A stretch of 15,094 nucleotides of DNA from JAAYCI01 sp964371725 (GCA_964371725.1 CAYJNQ010000041.1:1-15094); one strand, 5' to 3'; counted from the first letter of the stretch, positions 1 through 8,147 are shown. Made by a program: numbers and translations. Notes: generated by a model not told the origin, from the sequence alone.

Positions 1-99
1 CAGGCGGGGTTTGGGGCGGCGCCCCAAGGTTTTACGCACGCGGGCGGTAGGCGTGGGCGCAGCGCCCCGAGGTCTTATGCGCGCGGGCCCTGCCGCCGT
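1..99. repeat. GC-rich imperfect tandem repeat downstream of typA
   Basis: Two related units of about 40 bp lie side by side, roughly 13-51 and 55-95. Each has a palindromic core of G/C runs (TTGGGGC-GGC-GCCCCAA at 11-27; GGGCG-CAG-CGCCC at 55-67), followed by a similar stretch (AGGTTTTACGCACGCGGGC at 27-45 and GAGGTCTTATGCGCGCGGGC at 69-88). They sit directly after the typA stop codon, so the hairpins may end typA transcription, although no clear U-tract follows on the minus strand. The form resembles short dispersed intergenic palindromes of Clostridia; the left edge is cut by the window. Confidence 0.55.
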
Positions 100-1923
100 T
101 TAGCCCTGTGCCTTCTTTTGGGCTTTCAGGCGTTGTTCGTGGTTTAGAACGCGTTTTCGAATGCGAATGTTTTGGGGCGTTACCTCCACAAGTTCGTCGG
201 GTGCCAAAAATTCCAGCGCTTCCTCAAGGCCCATAATCGTTTTGGGCGTTAAGCGCAGGGCATCGTCGCTGCCGGAGGCGCGAATGTTGGTTTGCTGTTT
301 GCGTTTGCACACGTTCACGGTGATGTCGCCGCTTTTGGGGGAAACACCCACCACCATGCCGGCATACACGGCTTCGCCCGGGCCCACAAACATGCGCCCG
401 CGCTGCTGGGCCGAGCTGAGGCCATAGGCCACGGCTTCGCCGGTTTCATAGCTGATGAGGCTGCCGGTTTGGCGCGTGGGAATGTCGCCCTTCCACGGCG
501 CGTGCCCGGCGCTGATGGTGTTGAGCACACCCTCGCCGTGGGTATCGGTGAGGAATTCGCTGCGATAGCCAAACAGGCCGCGGCTGGGAATGAGAAATTC
601 AAGGCGCATGGTGTCGTTAAAGGGGGCCATTTGCAACAGTTCGCCCTGGCGTTGGTTCACTTTTTGCATCACGGCCCCTTGGTAGGAAAGCGGCACGTCA
701 ATCACCAGTTGCTCTACGGGTTCCATGAGCACACCGTCTTCCTCGTGGGTGAGCACACGCGGCGCGCCCACCAAAAACTCGAAGCCTTCGCGGCGCATCG
801 TTTCAATGAGAATGGACAGGTGCATTTCGCCGCGCCCCATCACGCGGAAACTTTCGGTGGTGTCGCCGTCTGACACACGCAAAGCCACATCCTTGAGGGT
901 TTCGCGTTGCAGGCGGTCTTTAATTTGGCGGCTTGTAAGCAATTTTCCTTCTTTGCCGGAAAACGGGGAGTCGTTCACAGAAAAAATCATTTCCACGGTG
1001 GGTTCGCTGATTTTCAAAAAGGGCAGGGCCACGGGTTCCTGCACCGAGGTAACCGTGTTTCCAATTTGAATATCCACAAGCCCGGAAAAGGCCACAATGT
1101 CGCCTGCGCTGGCTTGTTCCACGGCCTGCCGCCCCACACCTTCAAAGCTGTAAATGGCTGTGATGCGCCCTTTTTGGCGCAAATTGGGGTTGTTTGCATC
1201 CACACAGAGCACGTCCATGTTCTGTGCAATGGTGCCGTTTTCCACACGGCCAATGCCAATGCGCCCCACATAATCGTTGTAGTCGATGCTGGAGCAAAGC
1301 ATGGCCAGTGGCGCGTTTGCGTCGCCCACGGGCGGTTTCACGTATTCCAAAATGGTTTCGAACAAGGGGCGCAAATCTTCGCCTTCTACCTCGGGCGAAT
1401 AGCTGGCTGTGCCCTTTCGGCCCGAAGTGAACACCATGGGCGCATCGAATTGTTCGTCGGTGGCGCCCAAATCCAAAAGCAATTGTAAAATTTCGTCAAT
1501 CACCTCTTTGATGCGTGCATCCGGGCGGTCTATCTTGTTCACCACAATCACAAGAGACAAATTTTGTGCCAGCGCTTTTTGCAGCACAAAACGCGTTTGC
1601 GGCATGCAGCCCTCGGCCGCGTCTACAAGCAAGAGCACGCCGTTCACCATTTTTAAAACGCGCTCCACCTCGCCGCCAAAATCGGCATGGCCGGGTGTGT
1701 CTACAATGTTTACCTTCACGCCGTTGTAATAAAGGCCGGCATTTTTGGCCAAAATGGTGATGCCGCGTTCTCTTTCAATGTCGCCGGAATCCAAAACGCG
1801 CTCGGCCACTTGCTCGTTTTCGCGAAAGGTGCCGCTTTGCGCCAGCATTTCATCCACAAGCGTGGTTTTGCCGTGGTCTACATGGGCGATGATGGCAATG
1901 TTGCGTAGTTCTTCTCTTTGCAT
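100..1923 (-). CDS. typA: Ribosome-associated translational GTPase TypA/BipA
   Basis: This encodes a 607-residue translational GTPase of the EF-G/LepA superfamily, a normal length for TypA/BipA. It binds the ribosome and acts in stress adaptation and late 50S assembly. All GTPase motifs are visible: G1 AHVDHGKT (residues 13-20), RGITI (53-57), DTPGH (75-79) and NKID (129-132). The family-typical segments FRVMGRGEMHLSIL and PSRGLFGYRSEF support TypA rather than LepA or EF-G. The start is preceded by AGGAG at 1936-1940 with a rather long 12-nt spacer, but the N-terminus MQREELRNIAIIAHVDHGKT matches the family start, so no other start is needed. It is transcribed alone, divergently from the VWA surface protein gene. 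No defect is visible. Confidence 0.97.
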   Translation of the reverse strand: MQREELRNIAIIAHVDHGKTTLVDEMLAQSGTFRENEQVAERVLDSGDIERERGITILAKNAGLYYNGVKVNIVDTPGHADFGGEVERVLKMVNGVLLLVDAAEGCMPQTRFVLQKALAQNLSLVIVVNKIDRPDARIKEVIDEILQLLLDLGATDEQFDAPMVFTSGRKGTASYSPEVEGEDLRPLFETILEYVKPPVGDANAPLAMLCSSIDYNDYVGRIGIGRVENGTIAQNMDVLCVDANNPNLRQKGRITAIYSFEGVGRQAVEQASAGDIVAFSGLVDIQIGNTVTSVQEPVALPFLKISEPTVEMIFSVNDSPFSGKEGKLLTSRQIKDRLQRETLKDVALRVSDGDTTESFRVMGRGEMHLSILIETMRREGFEFLVGAPRVLTHEEDGVLMEPVEQLVIDVPLSYQGAVMQKVNQRQGELLQMAPFNDTMRLEFLIPSRGLFGYRSEFLTDTHGEGVLNTISAGHAPWKGDIPTRQTGSLISYETGEAVAYGLSSAQQRGRMFVGPGEAVYAGMVVGVSPKSGDITVNVCKRKQQTNIRASGSDDALRLTPKTIMGLEEALEFLAPDELVEVTPQNIRIRKRVLNHEQRLKAQKKAQG

Positions 1924-2333
1924 AGGTGCTGAAAACTCCTTGATTCTACTTGATTTATAATAGATGATATAGTATTAGTATAACATAAAAAGGGCTTTGT
2001 GCACAGGATTAAAAAGCAGAAGGTGTGCAAGGGGGCGTTTTTTCCTCATTTTGGCCAAGCTGAAAATTTTTTTTATACACTAAAAAAACGAATTGTCGTT
2101 CAGAAAAAAACAATAAAAAAATTTTTTCTCAAAAACGATGTTTCGTGTAACCCAGATGTAACCTTTGAGGTGTATAATGAACACATGTTTAGAGAACAGG
2201 AAGAGAGGAAAATAAACTTAGCAAAAGGAAGAAAAAAACAGATGTTTTTTTTATCGACCTTGTAGCTAAATGGATGGTCACAATAGCACAAAATTACCGC
2301 AAGTTCAAAAAATTGACTGTTTGAAAGTTGCGC
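1924..2333. other. AT-rich intergenic region between typA and the VWA gene
   Basis: No convincing gene is present. The minus-strand typA leader lies at the left end, with a possible -10 box (TATACT on the minus strand, plus positions 1977-1982) but no good -35. Runs of A and T at 2067-2075, 2102-2128 and 2244-2252 give strong compositional bias. A TATAAT at 2173-2178 has no matching -35, and the ORF behind it is only 12 codons. An open frame at 1999-2265 reads as low-complexity Lys/Phe sequence with no ribosome binding site and is not called. Confidence 0.5.
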
Positions 2334-2361
2334 TTGCAAGAAGCCATTTTTGTGATATACT
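2334..2361 (+). promoter_or_regulatory. Probable sigma-A promoter of the VWA surface protein gene
   Basis: TTGCAA at 2334-2339, a 16-bp spacer, then TATACT at 2356-2361 with an extended -10 TG at 2353-2354. Transcription would begin near 2368, giving an untranslated leader of about 150 nt before the ATG at 2518. The leader has no riboswitch class I recognise, only a weak ACAC-TTTA-GTGT hairpin near 2420-2431. Confidence 0.6.
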
Positions 2362-2517
2362 CTATAAAGCGAACGTGTTAAAAATAAAAACATCGACACT
2401 TAACAGGTAACGCTAACACACTTTAGTGTATTAAATTGCTCGTCGGGGAACGGAAAAGCTACTTTTGTATATCAAAGGTTGACATGGAATAGAAGCAAAA
2501 TCGGAGGACTTAAACTT

Positions 2518-5482
2518 ATGAAGGCACGCAAAGCAAGATTTACCCGTATGGTTGGCATCTTTTTGGTGCTTGTTATGACCTTGGGAGCTCCATTACAGGC
2601 CATAGCCGGTACAGAAACCACTGCCCCCCTCNNNNNNNNNNNNNNNNNNNNNNNNNNNNNNNNNNNNNNNNNNNNNNNNNNNNNNNNNNNNNNNNNNNNN
2701 NNNNNNNNNNNNNNNNNNNNNNNNNNNNNNNGGCGAAACCCAAACGGGCGGCGAAACCCAAACGGGCGGCGAAACCCAAACGGGCGGCGAAACCCAAACG
2801 GGCGACGAAAGCCAAACAGGCGGCGAAACCCAAACGGGCGGCGAAAGCCAAACAGGTGGCGAAACCACTGCAGATAACGAAGAAAACAGCAACGAAGAGA
2901 GCCTTGGTTTTTTTGCCAGTGCCATGTCCATGTTTTCTTTCCAGGATATAGCCCCCATAGATGCCGCAGAACCCAGCGTAGACGTTTACACATTAAATGC
3001 AAGCGGTAGCTACGAAGTAAGCGGCACCGCAGCAGCCACCGAAGATGCCAGCACCGGCGCTTTAACCGTGGCCACAGCACCTGCGGATCCCATGGCAGTA
3101 GACGGCTACCGCTTCATCGGCTGGGGCACAGACAGCAACATTTTAGAAGAAACCGAGCTTGATACACCGGTTATCAACACCGGGCGCGTCACCTTCCCAC
3201 ACACTTTGGAAAAAGGCGGTGCCCTTTACGCCAAATACCAACGCGTTGCCTATGTGGGCGCTGCATTCGACTATGACGCGTATACTTTTTCTGCCCTTGA
3301 AGACGCCGACAGCGAGTATACCATTATGGTGGGCAACACCAGCTACAGCCCCATCACCCTGCCAAACGGCGAAACAGAACACATGCCCGAAACCGGCACA
3401 CCGCAGGCGGTAACACGCGATTCCATATCCACCGAGCTAAACTTGCAACCGGGCGATTTATACGGCAACAAAACCGCAGAGTGGACAGACTACGAACAGC
3501 GCATTGGCAACATTCAGTTCGATTTCGCCATGGCCCCCAAAACCCAAGACACAGACGTTATCATCATGCTAGACAAATCCACCAGCATGAACCACCAGCT
3601 GGAAACCGGCAATTTAGACCGTTGGGGTGTGGCCGTAGACGCCGTGGACACCTTGGCCTCGAACTTGCTTTCCAACAACAACAGCGCCAACAACCGTGTG
3701 GCCTTGGTGCAGTTTTCCGGCAACACATACAACAGCTTTAACTTCCAAAACAATTCCGACGATTTTAACCAGAACTTTGTGCGTGCCACACCTTCCACCC
3801 CCACCATGTACAGAAACGCCGAAAGAGAACTTCTTTATGTTTACCCCGAAGGCACAGAAAACATTTCGGGCGATGGCACAAACTACACACTTGCCATGAC
3901 GCAAGCCCAAATGTATGCCGATTCCCGCACAGCGGAAGACAGCGAGCGCGCACTGGTGGTGCTCTTCGTGTCCGACGGTGCCCCCGAGCCCGTCATCGGC
4001 TACAGAGACTTCTATTATTACGACCCTGCCTGGAATGCCCAAGGCCCCTACTACACCATCGACGGTGTAGACCAATATGTTATGACCTATGGCGACTATG
4101 GCAGAGATGCCACCGAGGGCTTGGTTGTTACCGATTTGCGCAACGGCGAATTATACCACCGTGTAAAATTCGGTTCCATAACCACTCGATGGGACATCGA
4201 ATGGGGTGGCAACGGCGCCTATAACGACCTCATTGCCGCCGTAAACGGCCAAGACGCCGCGGCCGCACTTCGTGCTTCAGGCGCCACCATCCACGCCGTT
4301 GGCATCCAAATGGACCACGAGCTGGACGAGGCCAACTTGCAGGCCATCACGACAGACGGTGGCTACACCCCGGTAAGCGACAGCACCCTGCAAGAAGATT
4401 TGATACCCGTACTCAACAACATCTTTATGGATGAAAGCCTCACCGAAATGACCAATGCCGTTGTTTCCGACATCATCACGGAAGATTTTGAAATTTTGGT
4501 GGATGCACAGCACCCGGTTACACTCACCCGTGCGGGCACCGAAATTACATTGACGGAAAGCGCGGACAATACCCCCGAATTGAACGAATACTACATAGAA
4601 ACCATATCCTATGAAGGCGCGCCGCGCCAGCAAATCACTGTAAACATGGGTGTTATCGACGAAGCCTTGCTCTCTTTGCACTTCTTCATTCAGGCAACGG
4701 ATGCCGGCATGGCCGCGGGCAGCTACCCCACCAACGAAGAGCATACCTTGCACTATGAGGAAAACGGCGAGGAGAAAACCCGAAACGACCTGGGCGACCC
4801 GGCGTTGGATGTGACGGCAGAGCCGGCCCCAACGCCCACCCCTCCCACAACGCCTGAAACACCCACTGAAACACCCACTGAAACACCCACTGTAACACCC
4901 ACTGTAACACCCACTGTAACACCGGCCGCACCCGCTGCCGTAGTGCCCGTGGCAGCCCCCGCAGCACCCGTGGCTGTGGCCCCGGCCCCGGCGCCTGCCG
5001 CGCCGGCCGCCCTTGTGCTAGACTTGCCGGATGCCCCCGTGCCCCTGGCGCCGGCTGCCGAAGACATCGCCGTAGAAATTGGTGATACGGATGTGCCGCT
5101 TGCCGCAGGCGACGGAGCCGCCTGGTCACTGGTGGATTTGCTGCTTACGGTTACCACCGGCGTGTTGAGCGTTTTCTTGCTTGTTGGTTATTTTGTGAAC
5201 AAAAAGCGTGAGGAAAGCGAAGAGGCAGAATATGAGGCCGAAGGGGAAGAGGAGAACACGCGCCTCAAACGCAAAGGTGCCTTCCGCCTGTTCAGCGTGA
5301 TTCCGATGATTGCGGCCATTGTGCTGTTCATTCTCACGCAGGACATGCGCCTGCCCATGATTTTGGTGGACGAATGGACCATCTTCTTTGCCATCATCAC
5401 CCTCATTCAAGTGCTTACCGCGATTCTGTCGCGCAAAAAACACAGGGAAGACGACGAGGACGAAAGCGAAGCACACGCATAA
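2518..5482 (+). CDS. Large surface protein with signal peptide, GETQTG repeats, VWA domain and C-terminal membrane helices (interrupted by assembly gap)
   Basis: I read one gene across the N gap. The start ATG 2518 follows GGAGG (2503-2507). Residues 1-30 form a signal peptide: basic N-terminus, hydrophobic core GIFLVLVMTL, likely cleavage after QAIA. After the gap come GETQTG hexapeptide repeats, an acidic linker, a region resembling InlB/Listeria-Bacteroides-type repeats (nt about 2984-3247, YRFIGW...ALYAKY), then a von Willebrand A domain (nt about 3550-4430). The VWA MIDAS has DKSTS (3572-3586), a GTN threonine (3878) and an SDG (3971). A Thr-Pro then Ala-Pro linker (about 4820-5060) leads to three hydrophobic helices (about 5123-5200, 5277-5342, 5372-5440) with charged loops and an acidic tail. 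No LPXTG sorting motif is seen. It is probably a membrane-anchored, surface-exposed binding protein; the ligand is unknown. The upstream part is in frame 1 and the downstream part in frame 2 only because the gap is a placeholder. Confidence 0.85.
2632..2731. other. Assembly gap of 100 N inside the repeat-encoding part of the VWA gene
   Basis: Exactly 100 N is a conventional placeholder of unknown true size. The codon before it ends at 2631 (CTC) and an in-frame repeat unit starts at 2732 (GGC), so the missing length should be a multiple of three if the gene is intact; 100 is not. The right flank is an 18-bp tandem repeat, the likely cause of the assembly break. Confidence 0.95.
2732..2869 (+). 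repeat. 18-bp tandem repeat encoding GETQTG hexapeptides
   Basis: Seven full units (2732-2857) and one partial unit are visible to the right of the gap. Most read GGCGAAACCCAAACGGGC (GETQTG). Variant units carry paired AGC/ACA changes (DESQTG at 2804-2821, GESQTG at 2840-2857). The array opens within the gap, so the real copy number is unknown and may vary between strains. It probably forms a flexible acidic/Thr-rich stalk near the mature N-terminus. Confidence 0.95.
4856..4924 (+). repeat. 12-bp tandem repeat encoding ETPT/VTPT
   Basis: Three GAAACACCCACT units (ETPT) are followed by GTAACACCCACT units (VTPT, last one altered to VTPA). The array encodes a Thr-Pro linker between the VWA-bearing ectodomain and the Ala-Pro-rich stretch before the membrane helices. 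Such Thr/Pro runs are typical of extended or glycosylated surface linkers. Confidence 0.9.
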
Positions 5483-5555
5483 GCACAGCGCGTGGAGCGT
5501 GCCCGGCGTTTTTAAAACCACCCGGAAGCTCCATTTAGTGTGGACATCATCGAAT

Positions 5556-5589
5556 AAACCCGACAAGGCAAATTCGCCTTGTCGGGTTT
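5556..5589. terminator. Strong rho-independent terminator after the VWA gene (bidirectional shape)
   Basis: A perfect 14-bp inverted repeat (5556-5569 with 5576-5589) has a 6-nt loop, and its core is CCCGACAAGGC/GCCTTGTCGGG. The flanking AAA and TTT make it usable on both strands. It lies 74 nt after the VWA stop and ends before the promoter of the channel gene, so the two genes are separate units. Confidence 0.9.
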
Positions 5590-5634
5590 GTATGTTTTCG
5601 GCTGGGTGCGAAGCGGTGAAAAGCCAAAATGCGC

Positions 5635-5663
5635 TTGCGGTTTTGAGGAAAGCTTGCTATGAT
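5635..5663 (+). promoter_or_regulatory. Promoter of the ion channel gene
   Basis: TTGCGG (5635-5640), 17-bp spacer, TATGAT (5658-5663) with extended -10 TG at 5655-5656. Transcription would begin near 5670, so the leader is very short, just enough to hold the AGGCGAGGGGG ribosome binding site before ATG 5687. Confidence 0.7.
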
Positions 5664-5686
5664 AGAAAAAAGGCGAGGGGGATGGG

Positions 5687-6688
5687 ATGAAAAAGCACAA
5701 AAAATGGGCGGCTTTACAAGAAAAAACATTTCACTTGCTCGATTGGAACGAGCACAGCAACCCGACAAACCTGCGGCTGAAAATTGTGCTGGCCGCCGTA
5801 ACGGTGCTGGCCGTTATCATTGTGGTGGTAGACAGCTTTTCGGGCCTGCCCATGTGGTGGAGCATTTTGTCTTTGCTGCTCAATATTCTCATCACCGCAT
5901 TGTTCAGCGTGGAGTATATTTTGCGCTTTTGGGTGGCGCCTTTGCAGTACACCGGCCTGCCGCCCTGGCGTGCAAGGCTGCGCTATTTGCGAAAACCCGC
6001 CTCCATCATCGATTTTGTGGCCGTGCTTCCGTTCTACCTCATGGTGCTTACCGATTTGGACGTGACAAGCCTGCGCACACTTTGGATTTTGCGCCTGTTT
6101 GTGCTATTGAAGTTCAACCGCTATTTTCACACGCTGGACAGCATCCTGCTGGTCATCAAACGAAAACGCCTCGAGCTCATCACGTCCCTGCTCGCCGTGG
6201 CCTCCCTCATGCTCATTTCCTCCGCGCTCATCTACACCATCGAAAGCCGTGTGCAGCCGGAAAAATTTCGCAACATTCTCTCGGGGTTTTGGTGGGCCAT
6301 CTCCACCTTGCTCACCATCGGCTACGGGGACATTTATCCCATCACCGGCATGGGCAGGCTTCTTGCCTCGGTGGTGGCCATCCTTGGCGTGGGGCTCATC
6401 GCCGTGCCCACGGGCATCATCTCCGCAGGCTATGTGGAAGAAATGCAATCGAACCATGAAAAAAACAAAGAACGGCGCCAAACCATGCGCAGCAGCATCA
6501 TGGGGGCAAGTGGCAAAGGGACGCCTGCCAAAAACAGCCTGCCCCCAAAACCCAAAACGCGGCAAGGCACCGGCAAAACAGCAAACGATGAAAAAACAGA
6601 TGCGGTTATGGCACCTGAAAGAAAAACATATAAAAACAGAACACCGGTTGAAGATGTTCTGCGAAAAAGACGATATAAAAGGAAATAG
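5687..6688 (+). CDS. Six-helix voltage-gated-type potassium channel
   Basis: A 333-residue membrane protein with the layout of Kv-type prokaryotic channels: S1 (about 30-50), S2 (about 58-80), S3 (about 106-124, SIIDFVAVLPFYLMVL), a weakly charged S4 (LRTLWILRLFVLLKFNR), S5 (about 163-184), pore loop and S6 (GRLLASVVAILGVGLIAVPTG). The selectivity filter is TIGYGD at residues 210-215, a K+ signature; S6 is followed by a cytoplasmic tail of about 85 residues rich in Lys, Arg and Pro with no recognisable RCK/TrkA domain. The start at 5687 has a GAGGGGG site just upstream. It is expected to pass K+ across the inner membrane and so affect membrane potential. It stands alone between two hairpins. 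Voltage sensing is inferred; S4 has fewer arginines than animal Kv channels. Confidence 0.9.
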   Translation: MKKHKKWAALQEKTFHLLDWNEHSNPTNLRLKIVLAAVTVLAVIIVVVDSFSGLPMWWSILSLLLNILITALFSVEYILRFWVAPLQYTGLPPWRARLRYLRKPASIIDFVAVLPFYLMVLTDLDVTSLRTLWILRLFVLLKFNRYFHTLDSILLVIKRKRLELITSLLAVASLMLISSALIYTIESRVQPEKFRNILSGFWWAISTLLTIGYGDIYPITGMGRLLASVVAILGVGLIAVPTGIISAGYVEEMQSNHEKNKERRQTMRSSIMGASGKGTPAKNSLPPKPKTRQGTGKTANDEKTDAVMAPERKTYKNRTPVEDVLRKRRYKRK

Positions 6689-6703
6689 TGGTTAATAAAA
6701 GGG

Positions 6704-6730
6704 GCCGCCGGTTTATACCGGCGGCTCTTT
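6704..6730. terminator. Hairpin terminator after the channel gene (left repeat hairpin)
   Basis: Arms 6704-6712 and 6717-6725, loop TTAT, followed by TCTTTG on the plus strand and by CCCCTTTTATT on the minus strand. It lies 15 nt after the channel stop. The minus-strand U-run is the better one, so it may mainly stop transcription from the amidotransferase side that has read through the repeat. Confidence 0.65.
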
Positions 6731-6938
6731 GCGTGTTGAATAAAAGGATGGGGCGGCTGGGAAAGTGCCAAGTGCTAGGAACCCGACTCGCCCAAGTGCC
6801 GCCTTCGGCGGTTGGCTCGCTGGATTCGCTCTGCGGAGCTTGCAAAAAATGCCGCAAAGACGCATATATTCGATATGGTTCTGCCGCGGCATTTTGCAGT
6901 TTGACAACACAATGGGGGCTTTCCCGGACGGCCTGAGG

Positions 6939-6960
6939 GCCGCCGGTTTATACCGGCGGC
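6939..6960. terminator. Hairpin overlapping the 3' end of the amidotransferase gene (right repeat hairpin)
   Basis: Arms 6939-6947 and 6952-6960, loop 6948-6951. The amidotransferase stop codon (TAA on the minus strand, 6948-6950) lies in the loop, so the 3' arm follows the stop and the 5' arm encodes its last residues. On the minus strand no U-tract follows (GGCCCTCAGG), so termination strength is uncertain. Confidence 0.55.
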
Positions 6961-8057
6961 TCTTTGAGTTTCCACTCATAATCATCGGTTTTGTAGAACA
7001 AATCGGGGTTGTAGAATTTGTCTACAATGGCGTAGAACTCGGCTTCCGAGTATCCACAGAAATCGCAGAAATCGCGCACACAAAGTGGGTCAAGCCGGCC
7101 GTCGCGCTCGCGAATGAGGCGGATGGCCTCTTCGCGGGTCATCATGCCATAGCGGATGCTGCGCGCGGTGTAGTCGGTGGCGGCGGCGTGGCCGAATTTT
7201 GGGTATTTCATCCAAGAGTGCACCAGGTAGGCGCGGCTGTCGATTTGGTCGAACATCTCCACATGGTGTTGGCGGTCCCACTCGTGCGTGAGGTCGTGAA
7301 AGCCGCGGCTTTTCGCAAAGTGATGGTTTTTGTAGCTGTTCCAGGGCAGGAAATAGGAGAGGTAGAACGGGTCGAGGCGGTCGAGCTCGGCTTGGCTTGG
7401 GGCAAGGGTAAGGCTCAAATCGTTTTCGCAAACCCCGTCGCCCACAAGCTCGCTTTGGTCGATGCCCACGGCCACACCGTTGTTGATTTGGTCTTTGGCA
7501 GAATAGGTTTCTTCGTCGGTGTTGCCACCGTATTCATAGCTTACATTTTCGCCATAGCACAAAAAGGGTGTGTTAAACTTTAGCGCCATGTGCAAGGGGA
7601 AGGTGTAGATGAGGCGATCGACATACCAAGTGGGTTTGCCGTATTTTTCAAAAAATTTGCGCATGAGAATTTTCTGCGCCCGTATGTTTGGTTTGCAGCT
7701 GATGAGTGTGCAGCCAAAGGTTTCGCTTAAATTTTTCAAGTTGTGCACACCGGCGTTTGTCATGGGGAAATTGTCTTCCACCGTGAATAAGATGGGGTTC
7801 ATACCCAACACTTCTTTAAGCATATACACCTGAAAATGGCTGTCTTTGCCGCCGGAAACGGCCACGGCACAATCGTAGCCACCGGGCCCGTTCGAGCCTC
7901 GGTATCGGTTACACAGGGTTTTCAGCTCTTCAAAACGTGCATCCCAATTCACATTTTGGCGGTTGTCGTAATGGGTGCAGGCAGAGCACACCCCCTCTTT
8001 ATCAAAGGTGATACCCGGCCTTGTGCTTGGCATTGTGCATCGCTTGCAATACGTCAT
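6948..8057 (-). CDS. N-acetyl sugar amidotransferase (WbpG/PseA-like, PP-loop family)
   Basis: A 369-residue protein, close to the family length of about 370-380. The N-terminus has two Cys pairs, C4-x2-C7 and C24-x2-C27, a likely zinc site, in the family signature CxRCTMPxTRPGI. The ATP pyrophosphatase loop SGGKDS is at residues 68-73. The C-terminal part (MTREEAIRLIRERDGRLD...FCGYSE) is also family-typical. Known members convert a hydroxyl or carbonyl of a surface sugar to an acetamidino group through an adenylated intermediate, using ammonia from HisH/HisF-like partners; these partners and other glycan genes are absent here. I chose ATG 8055-8057, which has AAAGGA just upstream, over an in-frame ATG 33 nt earlier that has no ribosome binding site. 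The last codons (EPPV and stop) are supplied by a repeat hairpin. The exact sugar is unknown. Confidence 0.88.
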   Translation of the reverse strand: MTYCKRCTMPSTRPGITFDKEGVCSACTHYDNRQNVNWDARFEELKTLCNRYRGSNGPGGYDCAVAVSGGKDSHFQVYMLKEVLGMNPILFTVEDNFPMTNAGVHNLKNLSETFGCTLISCKPNIRAQKILMRKFFEKYGKPTWYVDRLIYTFPLHMALKFNTPFLCYGENVSYEYGGNTDEETYSAKDQINNGVAVGIDQSELVGDGVCENDLSLTLAPSQAELDRLDPFYLSYFLPWNSYKNHHFAKSRGFHDLTHEWDRQHHVEMFDQIDSRAYLVHSWMKYPKFGHAAATDYTARSIRYGMMTREEAIRLIRERDGRLDPLCVRDFCDFCGYSEAEFYAIVDKFYNPDLFYKTDDYEWKLKEPPV

Positions 8058-8147
8058 GTTGTGTTTTCCTTTCTTTGGTTGTGCATTCAAAAGGCAAGTT
8101 GTGGTTTGTGGCGTGTTTCGGGGTGGATAATACCGTTTCGCTTACCC

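Larger units (their letters stand above)
6702..6966 (-). repeat. Intergenic repeat element bounded by identical 30-bp hairpin sequences
   Basis: 6702-6731 and 6937-6966 are identical over 30 bp, in direct orientation, and each contains a perfect 9-bp hairpin (GCCGCCGGT/ACCGGCGGC). Between them lie a GCCGCCTTCGGCGG hairpin (6800-6813) and a long inverted repeat, TGCAAAAAATGCCGC (6841-6855) against GCGGCATTTTGCA (6886-6898). The minus-strand sequence 6965-6882 aligns with 15013-15094 at the window end, including hairpin, CTCAGGCCGTC and CTGCAAAATGCCGCGGCA, which shows that this is a dispersed element. It has no coding potential I trust; short frames in it read as arginine-rich artefacts. Confidence 0.8.

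Noticed and set aside
1999..2265. Possible 88-codon gene in the AT-rich region before the VWA gene
   Set aside because: Poly-A derived Lys/Phe content, no ribosome binding site, no recognisable family, and the predicted promoters do not fit it.
2362..2517. Cyclic di-GMP or other riboswitch before the VWA gene
   Set aside because: I compared the leader with the GEMM-type core and other common classes and found no matching conserved blocks.
2732..2869. CRISPR array
   Set aside because: The 18-bp units are directly adjacent without spacers, and they encode GETQTG in the frame of the VWA protein.
5659..6459. Plus-strand frame of 266 codons overlapping the channel gene
   Set aside because: It is a shifted frame of the channel coding region, rich in His and Arg, without membrane helices or motifs.
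6713..6985. Small minus-strand proteins reading SRRYKPAA
   Set aside because: The motif is a translation of the repeat hairpin and occurs in several frames at both hairpin copies. It is a non-coding repeat artefact.
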